A stretch of 64,000 nt of DNA from Bacteroidales bacterium (GTDB taxonomy: Bacteria > Bacteroidota > Bacteroidia > Bacteroidales > UBA10428), in the NCBI GenBank assembly GCA_016934395.1, contig JAFGSZ010000145.1, forward strand, positions 1-64,000, given 5' to 3'. The notes under the pieces were generated by a model. The model saw nothing but the letters and a program-made list of their open reading frames with translations. It was not told the origin of the DNA and ran no database searches. How positions within the stretch are numbered: position 1 is the stretch's first letter; each line of letters opens with the position of its first letter. Below, piece by piece: positions 18,154 to 27,664 of this stretch. Position numbers and translations under genes: made by a program.

Positions 18154-18186
18154 ATTGCAGAAATATGATTTTTATCAATATATTTG
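18154..18186 (+). promoter_or_regulatory. Promoter of the leu operon
   Basis: A perfect -7 element TATATTTG at 18179-18186 is preceded by ATTG at 18154-18157 with a 21-bp spacer. Transcription would start near 18192, about 14 bases before the leader-peptide ATG. Confidence 0.65.
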
Positions 18187-18205
18187 CATTCAGTTTAAAA
18201 TAAAG

Positions 18206-18271
18206 ATGAGTTTATTACAATCCATACTATCTATTATTCTTATTCTCGGTATTCTTAAAATACCTAAATGA
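18206..18271 (+). CDS. Leucine/isoleucine-rich leader peptide of the leu operon
   Basis: A 21-residue peptide, MSLLQSILSIILILGILKIPK. Six residues are Leu and six are Ile, with one run of near-continuous control codons from 18224 to 18256. It begins about 14 bases after the predicted transcript start and ends next to alternative RNA hairpins and a terminator, the arrangement of classic ribosome-mediated attenuators. Its role would be cis-acting: ribosome stalling at Leu or Ile codons reports scarcity of the charged tRNAs. It is too short for standard gene callers. Confidence 0.88.
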   Translation: MSLLQSILSIILILGILKIPK

Positions 18272-18334
18272 GGATGGTATGGAATTAAATGATACGTAAA
18301 AGCCATTCTCTAATTCGAGAGTGGCTTTTTTTTT
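18248..18334 (+). promoter_or_regulatory. Transcription attenuator of the leu operon (antiterminator and terminator)
   Basis: Terminator: 18298-18310 pairs with 18317-18329 over 13 bp (one G-U) around a 6-base loop, followed by a T-tract to about 18334. Antiterminator: GAGGATGGT at 18270-18278 pairs with GCCATTCTC at 18302-18310 over 9 bp (two G-U), consuming the terminator's left arm. Protector: ATACC at 18260-18264, inside the last leader codons, can pair with GGTAT at 18276-18280, blocking the antiterminator. A ribosome stalled at Leu/Ile codons covers the protector and allows antitermination; one at the stop codon (18269-18271) covers the antiterminator strand. Confidence 0.85.
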
Positions 18335-18364
18335 ATAGGATATTTACTAATTAAATATTTCAAG

Positions 18365-19861
18365 ATGAGCGAAAAAGTTTACGTTTTTGACACTACCTTA
18401 CGGGACGGCGAACAAGTGCCGGGCTGCCAGTTAAACACGGTTGAAAAGATTGAGGTAGCCAAGGCTCTCGAGGTTCTGGGTGTGGATATTATCGAGGCCG
18501 GATTCCCTATTTCCAGTCCGGGAGATTTTAATTCCGTAGTTGAAATTTCTAAAGTGGTTACCGAACCCACAATATGCGCCCTAACCCGTGCTGTTGAAAA
18601 AGATATTGATGTTGCTGCCGAATCGCTAAAATATGCCCGTAACAAGCGAATACATACAGGAATCGGAACATCCTATTACCATATTCATCTTAAGCTTAAA
18701 TCTAATCCCGAAGAAATTATTGAGCGGGCAATTGCAGCAGTAAAATATGCAAAAAAGTATGTTGATGATGTAGAGTTTTATGCTGAAGATGCCGGCAGGA
18801 CCGAGAACGAATACCTGGCCCGTGTTATCGAAGCAGTAATTAAAGCCGGGGCCACAGTATTAAATATTCCCGACACTACAGGGTATTGCCTTCCCCAGGA
18901 ATTTGGAGAAAAAATTAAATTTCTTAAAGAAAATGTTAAAAATATTGATAAAGCAATTATTTCCACACATTGTCATAACGACCTGGGAATGGCAACAGCC
19001 AATACCATCTCCGGAGTAATAAACGGGGCGCGTCAGGTAGAAGTTACCATTAACGGAATAGGCGAACGTGCAGGAAATACCAGCCTCGAAGAAGTGGCCA
19101 TGATTCTGAAGAGCAGAAAACATCTGGGCCTGGATACAGGAATAAATACAAAAAATATTTTTAGCACCAGCAAGCTGATTTCCGGACTTATGAATATGCC
19201 GGTACAGCCAAATAAAGCCATTGTGGGTCGAAATGCATTTGCCCATTCTTCAGGCATACATCAGGACGGTGTGTTAAAAAACCGGGAGAATTATGAAATT
19301 ATTGATCCTGCTGATGTAGGTATCAGTGAATCTTCAATCGACCTGACTGCCCGGAGCGGAAGGGCAGCATTAAAACACAGGCTTTCCAGACTGGGATACG
19401 ATTTGAAAAAGCAGGAACTGGATGCTGTATATGAAAAGTTTCTGTTGCTGGCCGATAAGAAAAAAGATATTAAAGATGAGGATTTGCAGGTTTTAATCGG
19501 GAAAGAAGAAAACAAAGTCAATCAGGCCATGAAGCTCGAAAAACTTCAGGTTCTTTGCGGAAAATCGGCGATCCCCACAGCAACAGTTACCCTGAATTTT
19601 AATGAAGAATTATTTACGGAAACCGCTTCCGGAAACGGACCTGTAGATGCAGCATTTAATGCCATTAAAAAATTAGTACATACACGGTTCAAATTAGAAG
19701 AGTTTTTAGTACAGGCCATAACCAGGGGAAGCAATGACCTGGGTAAGGTGCATGTACAGATTGAAAATAAGGGCAGGTATTATTACGGATTTGCCGGGAA
19801 TACAGATATTATTACGGCATCTGTTGAAGCATTGCTTGACGCAGTTAACAAAATTGTTTAA
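18365..19861 (+). CDS. leuA: 2-isopropylmalate synthase
   Basis: Condenses acetyl-CoA with 2-oxoisovalerate, the first committed step to leucine. The 498-residue protein has an N-terminal TIM barrel with signature [13 protein letters not shown] (residues 8-20) and metal ligands in [11 protein letters not shown] (about 200-210). [14 protein letters not shown] follows, and the C-terminal LeuA dimerisation/allosteric domain spans about 365-498, implying leucine feedback. It starts about 30 bp after the attenuator terminator, so its transcription depends on read-through. Confidence 0.95.
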   Translation: MSEKVYVFDTTLRDGEQVPGCQLNTVEKIEVAKALEVLGVDIIEAGFPISSPGDFNSVVEISKVVTEPTICALTRAVEKDIDVAAESLKYARNKRIHTGIGTSYYHIHLKLKSNPEEIIERAIAAVKYAKKYVDDVEFYAEDAGRTENEYLARVIEAVIKAGATVLNIPDTTGYCLPQEFGEKIKFLKENVKNIDKAIISTHCHNDLGMATANTISGVINGARQVEVTINGIGERAGNTSLEEVAMILKSRKHLGLDTGINTKNIFSTSKLISGLMNMPVQPNKAIVGRNAFAHSSGIHQDGVLKNRENYEIIDPADVGISESSIDLTARSGRAALKHRLSRLGYDLKKQELDAVYEKFLLLADKKKDIKDEDLQVLIGKEENKVNQAMKLEKLQVLCGKSAIPTATVTLNFNEELFTETASGNGPVDAAFNAIKKLVHTRFKLEEFLVQAITRGSNDLGKVHVQIENKGRYYYGFAGNTDIITASVEALLDAVNKIV

Positions 19862-19880
19862 TCTTTAAAATTTAATAAAA

Positions 19881-21287
19881 TTGGGAAAAACATTATTCGA
19901 CAAAGTATGGGATTCGCATGTAGTTACTCAGATCGAAGGCGGTCCCAGTGTGTTGTATATCGATAGACATTTAATACATGAAGTAACCAGCCCGCAGGCC
20001 TTTGCAGGACTCGATCAGCGTGGAATTCAGGTTTTCCGTCCACAAAATACGGTTGCCACCCCCGACCACAATGTACCTACACTCGATCAGCACCTTTCGA
20101 TAAAAGATCAGTTATCACGAATTCAGGTAAATAAATTAACCGAAAACACAAAAAAACATGGTATTCAGCTTTTTGGATTAACCCATAAATACCAGGGGAT
20201 AGTGCATGTTATCGGACCCGAACTGGGACTTACACAGCCCGGGATGACTATTGTATGCGGTGACAGCCATACCTCTACACATGGAGCATTTGGCAGCGTG
20301 GCTTTTGGAATTGGGACCAGCGAGGTTGAAATGGTTCTTGCCACCCAGTGCATTTTACAGCCAAAACCTAAAAAGATGCGGATTACAATAAATGGAAAAC
20401 TGGGAAAAGGAGTCACTTCAAAAGATATTATCCTGTACATTATTTCAAAAATATCTACCAGCGGCGCTACCGGTTATTTTGTTGAATATGCAGGTTCGGC
20501 GTTTACCGGTTTAAGCATGGAAGGCCGCATGACTGTTTGTAACATGACCATTGAAATGGGAGCCCGCGGAGGATTAATTGCTCCCGATGAAGTTACCTTT
20601 GAATATATAAAGGGCAGAGAATATGCTCCAAAAGGTAAAGACTGGGATAAAAAGCTGGAATACTGGAAATCATTAAAAACTGATAAGGATGCAGTTTTTG
20701 ATAAAGAACTGGTATACGATGCCGCTGATATTGAACCTATGATTACTTACGGTACCAATCCCGGCATGGGGAAAGGGATTACAGGATCTATTCCCTCACT
20801 ATCGGAATTGCAGGAAACCGAACGTCCTACTTTCCAGAAATCCATGAAATACATGAATTTTGAGCCGGGAAGCAAACTTATTGGGAAACCGGTGGATTAT
20901 GTGTTTTTAGGAAGTTGTACTAACGGAAGAATAGAAGATCTAAGGGCTTTTGCCAATTTTGTAAAAGGGAAAAAGAAAGCGGATTCTATTACTGCCTGGA
21001 TTGTCCCTGGTTCAAAACAGGTTGAAAAACAAGCTAAAGAAGAAGGAATTGACAAAATACTTGAAGAGGCAGGATTTGAATTCAGACAACCCGGTTGTTC
21101 TGCATGCCTGGCTATGAATGAGGATAAAATTCCGGAAGGGAAATATGCCGTTTCAACAACCAATCGCAATTTTGAAGGCCGGCAGGGCCCCGGTGCCAGA
21201 ACAATGCTGGCCAGCCCGTTAACTGCTGCTGCTGTGGCGATAACCGGTAAAATTACAGATCCTCGGGAATTTTTAGCGGAGGTTTAG
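19881..21287 (+). CDS. leuC: 3-isopropylmalate dehydratase, large subunit
   Basis: Isomerises 2- to 3-isopropylmalate with LeuD, and citramalate to 3-methylmalate if the isoleucine branch operates. The 468-residue aconitase-fold protein has 4Fe-4S cysteines in FLGSCTNGR and [12 protein letters not shown]. The start is TTG at 19881, giving the family N-terminus [15 protein letters not shown] 19 bp after leuA. No alternative ATG preserves this conserved beginning. Confidence 0.96.
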   Translation: MGKTLFDKVWDSHVVTQIEGGPSVLYIDRHLIHEVTSPQAFAGLDQRGIQVFRPQNTVATPDHNVPTLDQHLSIKDQLSRIQVNKLTENTKKHGIQLFGLTHKYQGIVHVIGPELGLTQPGMTIVCGDSHTSTHGAFGSVAFGIGTSEVEMVLATQCILQPKPKKMRITINGKLGKGVTSKDIILYIISKISTSGATGYFVEYAGSAFTGLSMEGRMTVCNMTIEMGARGGLIAPDEVTFEYIKGREYAPKGKDWDKKLEYWKSLKTDKDAVFDKELVYDAADIEPMITYGTNPGMGKGITGSIPSLSELQETERPTFQKSMKYMNFEPGSKLIGKPVDYVFLGSCTNGRIEDLRAFANFVKGKKKADSITAWIVPGSKQVEKQAKEEGIDKILEEAGFEFRQPGCSACLAMNEDKIPEGKYAVSTTNRNFEGRQGPGARTMLASPLTAAAVAITGKITDPREFLAEV

Positions 21288-21325
21288 TTTTTTAATTTAT
21301 GTATAGTCTAAAAAAATAATATAAA

Positions 21326-21922
21326 ATGTCGATAGAAAAATTTATAACATTAAAATCGCCATGTGTGCCTTTGCCCATTGAGAATGTGGATACCGACCAG
21401 ATAATTCCGGCAAGGTTTTTAAAGGCCACTACCCGCGATGGATTTGGTGAAAACCTGTTTCGCGACTGGAGATATGATAAGCAAAACCAGCCGGTATCGG
21501 ATTTTGTGCTGAATAATTCTTTATATAGCGGAAAAATTCTTGTTGCCGGAAAAAACTTTGGAAGCGGTTCAAGTCGGGAACATGCTGCCTGGGCCATTCA
21601 CGATTATGGATTTAAAGTGGTCGTTTCAAGCTTTTTTGCCGATATATTCAAGAACAATGCATTAAATAACGGATTGCTGCCTGTGCAGGTCTCTGAAGGT
21701 TTCCTGAAAAAGATTTTTAATGAAATACAGAAGGATACCAAGGTTTTGGTGGAGGTGAACCTCGAAAATCAAACCATAACTATACTGTCAACAGGCGAAA
21801 AAGAAAGTTTTGAAATTAATAATTATAAAAAAGAATGCCTGCTTAATGGATATGATGATATTGATTATTTATTAAGTATCAAGGATAAAATTGTTGAGTT
21901 TGAACAATCGCGGACAGTATAG
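21326..21922 (+). CDS. leuD: 3-isopropylmalate dehydratase, small subunit
   Basis: A 198-residue swivel-domain subunit that completes the LeuCD active site. Visible motifs are [13 protein letters not shown] (residues 20-32) and [17 protein letters not shown] (about 74-90). Same strand, 38 bp after leuC. Normal length. Confidence 0.96.
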   Translation: MSIEKFITLKSPCVPLPIENVDTDQIIPARFLKATTRDGFGENLFRDWRYDKQNQPVSDFVLNNSLYSGKILVAGKNFGSGSSREHAAWAIHDYGFKVVVSSFFADIFKNNALNNGLLPVQVSEGFLKKIFNEIQKDTKVLVEVNLENQTITILSTGEKESFEINNYKKECLLNGYDDIDYLLSIKDKIVEFEQSRTV

Positions 21923-22089
21923 GTTTTTACAGCTATAAATGAATTGTTTTCTGCAGGTTGGGAAAGGTAAAAATTAAACATAAATTGAATTCAAATGAAA
22001 ACTTCGTGGTTTGTGAGTATAGTCAATCATTAGACTATTTTCAACGGCACAGTGGATCCATCAAACCATAAAATTAAAATTATATACTG

Positions 22090-23622
22090 ATGAAAATCGC
22101 CATAATGGATACAACCCTCAGGGATGGGGAGCAGACTTCGGGAGTATCATTTACTGATGAAGAAAAGCTGAGTATTGCCCAACTCTTACTTGAAGAACTT
22201 AAGGTTGACCGCATTGAAGTGGCTTCTGCCAGGGTATCCGAAGGTGAGTTTGATGCCGTAAAAAATATTACTGCATGGGCCAAAACCCGCCGGTTACTTG
22301 ATAAAGTTGAAGTACTTGGATTTGTAGATGATAATGTTTCTGTTGATTGGATTATTGATGCCGGAGCAAAAGTATTAAATCTTCTTACTAAAGGATCTTT
22401 GCGCCATGTGCAGGAACAGCTGAGAAAAACTCCTGAACAACACATCGGGGATATTAAAAAAGTAGTGGCATATGCCAAAAGCAAAGGGCTGAATGTTAAT
22501 ATTTACCTGGAAGACTGGTCGAATGGCATGAGAAATTCTCCCGAATATGTATTTAATATGATTTCGGCCCTGAAAGATGAAAAGATAGATCATTTTATGC
22601 TTCCGGATACCCTGGGTATTTTAAATCCTGATGAAACCTATAAATTTTGTAAAACTATACTGGACAAGTATCCAACATTAAATTTCGATTTTCATGCGCA
22701 TAACGATTACGATCTGGGTATGGCCGATGTATTTGCAGCTTTAAAAGCCGGAATTAGTTGTATCCATACCACAGTGAACGGAATGGGTGAACGTGCAGGG
22801 AACGTTCCTATATCAAGTGTGATTGCTGTGGTTAAGGATCATTTCGGTTACGAAATGGCAGTGGATGAAACTCGATTGAATCTGGTAAGTAAGATGGTGG
22901 AAACATTTTCAGGTATGCGGATACCACATAATAAACCTTTAATCGGCGAAAGTGTATTTACCCAAACCAGCGGTGTGCATGCTGATGGTGATAACAAAAA
23001 TAATTTGTATTATAACGATCTGTTACCGGAACGTTTTGGGAGAAAAAGGGTATATGCCCTGGGTAAATTATCGGGGAAGGCCAATATTCAGAAAAACCTC
23101 GAAGAAATGGGTATTGCGCTTGATATAAAATCTATGAAAAAAGTTACGCAACGCATTATTGAATTGGGCGATAAAAAAGAAACCGTTACACCCGAAGACC
23201 TGCCTTACATTATTTCTGATGTGTTGAGAAGCAAAGAAATAGATGAAAAAATCAAGATTATGAATTTTTCACTTTCTACGGCAAACGGATTAAAACCCGT
23301 GGCTACACTGAAGATTAAAATAAAAGATAAAGTATATGAAGAAACTTCAGTGGGTGATGGACAATACGATGCCTTTATGAAAGCCCTGAGAAAAATATAC
23401 AGTAAGCTTGACCAGAGCCTGCCCAGATTAATAGATTATGTAGTTTCAATACCTCCCGGCGGTAAAACAGATGCCCTGGTACAAACGATCATTACCTGGA
23501 AGTTAAACAGAGAATTTAAAACCCGGGGACTTGATTCGGATCAAACCGTTGCAGCTATAAAAGCTACCATAAAAATGTTGAACATACTTGAAGACAGCGC
23601 CCTTAAACAGCACTCAGTATAA
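22090..23622 (+). CDS. cimA: LeuA-like synthase, probable (R)-citramalate synthase
   Basis: A 510-residue member of the isopropylmalate/citramalate/homocitrate synthase family. It has [14 protein letters not shown] (6-19), the metal motif DFHAHNDYDLGMAD, VNGMGERAGN and a C-terminal regulatory domain (from about 390). It is clearly different from the leuA in the same operon. A citramalate synthase (pyruvate plus acetyl-CoA) would start threonine-independent isoleucine synthesis using LeuCD and a LeuB. That assignment is inferred from context and paralogy; a second isopropylmalate synthase is the alternative. It follows leuD after 167 bp with no clear terminator. Confidence 0.75.
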   Translation: MKIAIMDTTLRDGEQTSGVSFTDEEKLSIAQLLLEELKVDRIEVASARVSEGEFDAVKNITAWAKTRRLLDKVEVLGFVDDNVSVDWIIDAGAKVLNLLTKGSLRHVQEQLRKTPEQHIGDIKKVVAYAKSKGLNVNIYLEDWSNGMRNSPEYVFNMISALKDEKIDHFMLPDTLGILNPDETYKFCKTILDKYPTLNFDFHAHNDYDLGMADVFAALKAGISCIHTTVNGMGERAGNVPISSVIAVVKDHFGYEMAVDETRLNLVSKMVETFSGMRIPHNKPLIGESVFTQTSGVHADGDNKNNLYYNDLLPERFGRKRVYALGKLSGKANIQKNLEEMGIALDIKSMKKVTQRIIELGDKKETVTPEDLPYIISDVLRSKEIDEKIKIMNFSLSTANGLKPVATLKIKIKDKVYEETSVGDGQYDAFMKALRKIYSKLDQSLPRLIDYVVSIPPGGKTDALVQTIITWKLNREFKTRGLDSDQTVAAIKATIKMLNILEDSALKQHSV

Positions 23623-23780
23623 TATAACAGGCGGAAAAATTTAAAATATAAAAAGCCGTATTCAGCAGGAATATTGTATTTTTAAAAATTGATGTTATTT
23701 TGTTGCCCCAAAAGAATGTTTATTTATTCATTCAGTACAAAATGGAATTAACCTATATACTAATCATAAAAAATTATTAA

Positions 23781-24842
23781 ATGAGCAAAGCTTATAACAT
23801 TGCAGTATTACCTGGTGATGGTACCGGGCCCGAAGTAGTAGCTGAAGGTATTAAGGTGCTGAAAGCCGTTGCCGGGAAATTTAATTTCTCATTACATTTT
23901 GAAACATTTGACTGGGGTGGTGACAGATACCTTAAAACCGGTGAGGTTTTGCCGGAATCAGCGCCGGACCAATTGCGTAAATTTGATGCAATTTATCTGG
24001 GGGCAATTGGTCACCCGGATGTAAAACCCGGTATTCTGGAAAAAGGGATCTTATTAAAGCTTCGATTTGAACTCGATCAATATATTAACCTTCGTCCTGT
24101 TAAGCTTTATCCCGGTGTTCCTACACCCTTAAAAGATAAAGGACCCGAACATATTGATTATGTTGTAGTACGCGAAAATACAGGTGGACTATATACCGGT
24201 ATAGGCGGGATATCGATGAAAGGAACACCCGATGAGGTAGCAGTTCAAAGCATGGTATATAATAGAAAACAGGTAGAACGTTGTTTACGTTATGCTTTTG
24301 ATTATACCAAAAAACGCAATAAAAAGAATACCCTGGCTTTATCAGGGAAAACCAACGTGCTAACCTATGTTTATGATCTATGGGAACGTGCATTTCATGA
24401 AGTGGGAGAAAAAGATTATAAGGAAATAAAACGCGAATATTATCATGTGGATGCTACCTGTATGTGGATGGTAAAAAATCCGGAATGGTTTGATGTAATT
24501 GTAACCGGCAATATGTTTGGAGATATAATTACCGATCTTGGAGCCATTACACAGGGTGGTATGGGCATTGCAGCCGGAGGAAACATAAATCCTGAAGGCG
24601 TATCAATGTTCGAACCTATTGGTGGTTCAGCACCTAAATATACAGGAAAAAATATTATTAATCCGTTAGCTGCCATTGCCAGTGCGCAGATGATGCTGGA
24701 GCATCTTGGTGAAGATAAAGCCGCCAGGGCAATCGAGTCATCAATAATGAATGTTACTGCCAATAAGCTAAAAAGTATGGGGGCAGGACAAATGGGTTAT
24801 TCTACTTCTGAAGTAGGCGATTTGATCGCAAAAGGAATATAA
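23781..24842 (+). CDS. Isopropylmalate/isocitrate dehydrogenase family protein (LeuB paralogue)
   Basis: A 353-residue decarboxylating beta-hydroxyacid dehydrogenase. PGDGTGPEVV opens the fold, LRFELDQYINLRPVKLYPG carries substrate arginines, and NMFGDIITDLGA holds metal-binding aspartates. The specificity loop reads VVRENTGGLYTG, unlike the canonical LeuB loop [11 protein letters not shown] of the next gene and closer to the ICDH/tartrate-type RENTxG pattern. It may handle 3-methylmalate, 3-isopropylmalate or another substrate. Located 158 bp after the citramalate-synthase-like gene and directly followed by a terminator, so it probably ends the leu transcript. Confidence 0.8.
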   Translation: MSKAYNIAVLPGDGTGPEVVAEGIKVLKAVAGKFNFSLHFETFDWGGDRYLKTGEVLPESAPDQLRKFDAIYLGAIGHPDVKPGILEKGILLKLRFELDQYINLRPVKLYPGVPTPLKDKGPEHIDYVVVRENTGGLYTGIGGISMKGTPDEVAVQSMVYNRKQVERCLRYAFDYTKKRNKKNTLALSGKTNVLTYVYDLWERAFHEVGEKDYKEIKREYYHVDATCMWMVKNPEWFDVIVTGNMFGDIITDLGAITQGGMGIAAGGNINPEGVSMFEPIGGSAPKYTGKNIINPLAAIASAQMMLEHLGEDKAARAIESSIMNVTANKLKSMGAGQMGYSTSEVGDLIAKGI

Positions 24843-24861
24843 AATATATTAAAATATCCAG

Positions 24862-24903
24862 AAACAACCTTGATTGAATACATACTTTCAAGGTTGTTTT
24901 TTT
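24862..24903 (+). terminator. Rho-independent terminator between the two LeuB-family genes
   Basis: A perfect 12-bp stem, AAACAACCTTGA (24862-24873) with TCAAGGTTGTTT (24888-24899), has a 14-base loop and a run of T residues. It lies inside the apparent operon, 36 bp before the start of the canonical leuB, so leuB needs read-through or its own promoter. Confidence 0.8.
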
Positions 24904-24938
24904 ATAACTTTAAATCTATTATTATAAATTTAAAACCG

Positions 24939-26009
24939 ATGAGAGAATTTAAGATTGCTTTATTGCCCGGAGATGGCATTGGGGGAGAGATAGTAAACGA
25001 GGCAGTAAAAGTATTGAAAGCCATTGAAGAGAAATTTAATCACAGGTTTAAATTTAACGATGCTTTGGTAGGAGCTGCAGCTATTGAAGAAACCGGAAAT
25101 CCATTTCCCGAAGAAACCTATTTGTTGTGCAAAAACTCCGATGCCGTTTTATTTGGGGCTATTGGTGATCCAAAGTACGATAACGACCCCAAGGCAAAAA
25201 TACGCCCGGAACAGGGCTTACTGGCTATGAGGAAAAAGCTGGGGCTTTTCGCCAATATCAGGCCGGTAACTACATTTCCTTCGCTGCTGGATAAATCGCC
25301 ACTTCGCCGTGATATTATTGAAGGCGCCGATTTTGTTATGATTCGCGAACTTACCGGAGGAATTTATTTTGGTGAGCTCAGAGGCCGTACCGAAGACGGA
25401 ACAAAAGCCTATGACACCAACGTGTATTCAAAAGATGAAATTTCCCGTGTAACCCGGCTTGCTTTTGATTATGCATCCAGAAGAAAAAAGAGATTAACAG
25501 CCGTAGATAAAGCAAATGTACTGGCAACATCCAGGTTATGGAGAGAAACCATCCAGGAAATGGAAAAAGATTATCCGGACATTACGGTAGATTATATGTT
25601 TGTAGATAATGCGGCCATGCAAATAATACAATGGCCCAAACGGTTCGATGTGATTGTTACTGAAAACATGTTTGGAGATATTCTTTCTGATGAAGCTTCT
25701 GTTATTACCGGTTCGCTGGGTATGTTACCCTCTGCCTCTGTTGGTACCCAGACATCTGTATATGAACCCATTCACGGTTCATATCCACAGGCAGCCGGAA
25801 AAAATATTGCCAATCCACTGGCTACGGTATTATCGGCAGCTATGCTTCTTGAAGATTCTTTACAACTAATCAAGGAAGCGGAATTGATCAGAAAGGCTGT
25901 TAATGTATCGATTGAAAAAGGTATATTAACGGAAGACATTGCCACAGGTAAACACTATAAGACTTCTGAAGTAGGTGACTGGCTGGCAAACTACATCCTA
26001 AAATCGTAA
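24939..26009 (+). CDS. leuB: 3-isopropylmalate dehydrogenase
   Basis: Oxidatively decarboxylates 3-isopropylmalate to 4-methyl-2-oxopentanoate using NAD+. A 356-residue protein with [13 protein letters not shown], the LeuB-specific loop [13 protein letters not shown], the magnesium-binding segment [13 protein letters not shown] and [14 protein letters not shown] start at ATG 24939 ([15 protein letters not shown]); the frame is open further upstream through the terminator hairpin, which is not coding. A weak -7-like TAACTTTA at 24905-24912 could drive it separately. Confidence 0.95.
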   Translation: MREFKIALLPGDGIGGEIVNEAVKVLKAIEEKFNHRFKFNDALVGAAAIEETGNPFPEETYLLCKNSDAVLFGAIGDPKYDNDPKAKIRPEQGLLAMRKKLGLFANIRPVTTFPSLLDKSPLRRDIIEGADFVMIRELTGGIYFGELRGRTEDGTKAYDTNVYSKDEISRVTRLAFDYASRRKKRLTAVDKANVLATSRLWRETIQEMEKDYPDITVDYMFVDNAAMQIIQWPKRFDVIVTENMFGDILSDEASVITGSLGMLPSASVGTQTSVYEPIHGSYPQAAGKNIANPLATVLSAAMLLEDSLQLIKEAELIRKAVNVSIEKGILTEDIATGKHYKTSEVGDWLANYILKS

Positions 26010-26035
26010 TAAATTATTTTTTGGTGTAATCACTT

Positions 26036-26073
26036 AAAAGGTATGACGTAATTTTCGCGCATACCTTTTTTTC
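26036..26073. terminator. Bidirectional terminator between convergent genes
   Basis: AAAAGGTATG (26036-26045) pairs perfectly with CATACCTTTT (26060-26069) around a 14-base loop, followed by T residues on the plus strand. It closes leuB, and on the other strand could serve the CoA-binding gene. Confidence 0.75.
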
Positions 26074-26096
26074 TTTTTTAAAAGTGAGATAGTATT

Positions 26097-26549
26097 TTAT
26101 TTTGGCAATCTGCCAAACAGCTTAAGCAATGTTCGGTGAAATTTATGAAATCCGGTAACGGGCTCGGCAAACATGTAAATGCATTTGTTATGAATAAGTT
26201 CAACCTGATATTCTTCGGCGATTTTTATAGTTTCGCTGGTTTCAGACATTTGCTGTACCCAGATATTTTTTATTCCATGATTTATTGCTTCTCTCAGAAT
26301 TGCATCAGTTTCAGATTTTGGAGTAAGAATAACCAATTGTTTAATATGCCCAGGTAAGGCAGACACATTTTTATAACAATTTACCCCGTCAATTTTTTCT
26401 GTATTTGGATTAATGGGGAATATTTCATAACCCTTATCACGCAACTCTTTAAATACCTGATTTCCGAATTTTTTTGGATCTCTGGATACTCCAGCAATAG
26501 CAAGTTTTTTAGGTGCTAAAAATTTTTCAATCGTTTCTTTTTTAACCAT
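26097..26549 (-). CDS. CoA-binding domain protein (YccU-like)
   Basis: A 150-residue Rossmann-fold CoA_binding_2 protein. LAIAGVSRDPKKFGNQVFKEL (residues 15-35) forms the nucleotide loop. YEIFPINPNTEKIDGV and GIKNIWVQQMSETS are further family motifs. The fold matches the CoA-binding domain of succinyl-CoA ligase, but no ligase domain is attached. Function unknown; cytosolic. It is transcribed divergently from the LEA_2 gene. Confidence 0.88.
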   Translation of the reverse strand: MVKKETIEKFLAPKKLAIAGVSRDPKKFGNQVFKELRDKGYEIFPINPNTEKIDGVNCYKNVSALPGHIKQLVILTPKSETDAILREAINHGIKNIWVQQMSETSETIKIAEEYQVELIHNKCIYMFAEPVTGFHKFHRTLLKLFGRLPK

Positions 26550-26651
26550 AAATGTTTTTCTTTACAAGTTAAAGAATTAGAATGAAATTTTATTCAGACT
26601 TTTGGAATATTTTTCAGTATAATACGTTGTAGAAATTATATTTACAGACTA

Positions 26652-27113
26652 ATGATAATGGATAAAATTAAAAAAGCCATCTTTTTACTTTTGCTTATGA
26701 TGTTTTCTGCCTGTGCAGAATTCGAAAATATTGAAGTAGGAGATATTCGTGAGGTAAAATTTAAAGGTTTTGTGGATAATACCATTGCTTTTACTGTAGT
26801 GGTGCCTGTTACTAATCCTACAAATGTAAAATTCAGGATAAAAGAGGTAAACGTTAAAACTACTGTAAATGGCGAATACATTGGCAGAATTATTAGTGAT
26901 GAAGTGGTTATTATTCCGGCCAAATCGGATGATGAACATACCTTTCTGGTGAAAATTCACCTATCGAATATTCTCAAAGGAGCATCCACCGTAATCAGGG
27001 CTTCGAGAAATGAAAGTATGAATGTTGAAATCAACGGATACATCATAGCAAAATCTTATCTGATGAATAAAAAAATACCGATAAATGAGTCTAGGATAGT
27101 TAAAGGAATTTGA
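26652..27113 (+). CDS. LEA_2-like lipoprotein
   Basis: A 153-residue protein with an N-terminal hydrophobic stretch ending in the lipobox MMFSAC, so Cys21 would be lipidated. A single LEA type-2-like beta-sandwich follows: FVDNTIAFTVVVPVTNPTNVKFRIKEV, with the characteristic NPT, then VNGEYIGRI. The fold is linked to desiccation proteins in plants; the bacterial role is unknown. Two ATGs (26652 and 26658) are possible. Expected to be anchored to a membrane facing the periplasm. Confidence 0.8.
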   Translation: MIMDKIKKAIFLLLLMMFSACAEFENIEVGDIREVKFKGFVDNTIAFTVVVPVTNPTNVKFRIKEVNVKTTVNGEYIGRIISDEVVIIPAKSDDEHTFLVKIHLSNILKGASTVIRASRNESMNVEINGYIIAKSYLMNKKIPINESRIVKGI

Positions 27114-27195
27114 TTTTTTATTTGTAGTGAATAAATCGGGAAGTAAAAAAAAATAGTTAATTTTACGGCATAACATAAATCCATATTTTGCAGGC

Positions 27196-27651
27196 GTGAA
27201 AAAAGTCTTAATTTTTCAATCATATTTTTTTCTGAGTTTTTTCCTATACCCTCTGTCTGCGCAAACTTCTGATGTTTTTAATAAAATTCAAAATAAAGAA
27301 AGCCGTGTAGCCGGAGAGGTTAAAATTGTTCAGGAAACTAATATCCGCGACCTTGTATTAAAACATCTGGCAACCGAACAAAACAGTAAAGGAATTCCCG
27401 GTTACCGGATAGCTATTTTGTTTGCCACCGGTGAAGAAGCTATGGATAAAATTTTCAAAACCCGGTCTGATCTAAAAAGCAGATATCCTGAACTTATAGT
27501 GCATACCTTACACGATAATGTGTATTATAGGATTTACCTGGGTGATTTCAGAACCTATTCAGAAGCTCTTAAATATTTAAAAAAAGTAGAGAATATTTAT
27601 AGTGGTGCATATATTGTGGAAAGCACAATTGATTTTCCACCATTGAATTAA
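27196..27651 (+). CDS. Secreted SPOR-like domain protein
   Basis: A 151-residue protein with a signal peptide (residues 1-22, ending PLSAQ) and a C-terminal SPOR-type repeat. It reads YRIAILFATGEEAMDKIFKTRSDLKSRYPEL followed by YYRIYLGDFRTYSEALKYLKK. SPOR domains bind denuded peptidoglycan glycans, so a periplasmic wall role is likely. The start is GTG at 27196. Only 13 bp separate it from the PurF-like gene, so the two may be cotranscribed although no functional link is obvious. Confidence 0.78.
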   Translation: MKKVLIFQSYFFLSFFLYPLSAQTSDVFNKIQNKESRVAGEVKIVQETNIRDLVLKHLATEQNSKGIPGYRIAILFATGEEAMDKIFKTRSDLKSRYPELIVHTLHDNVYYRIYLGDFRTYSEALKYLKKVENIYSGAYIVESTIDFPPLN

Positions 27652-27664
27652 AATTGAAAGAGTA

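Noticed and set aside
22000-22089. Short ORFs and a 6-bp hairpin (ATAGTC/GACTAT) before the citramalate-synthase-like gene, considered as a second attenuator
   Set aside because: The short frames have no run of Leu or Ile codons, and the hairpin lacks a T-tract.
24870-24938. N-terminal extension of the leuB frame from a TTG
   Set aside because: It runs through the terminator stem and loop; the family N-terminus begins at ATG 24939.
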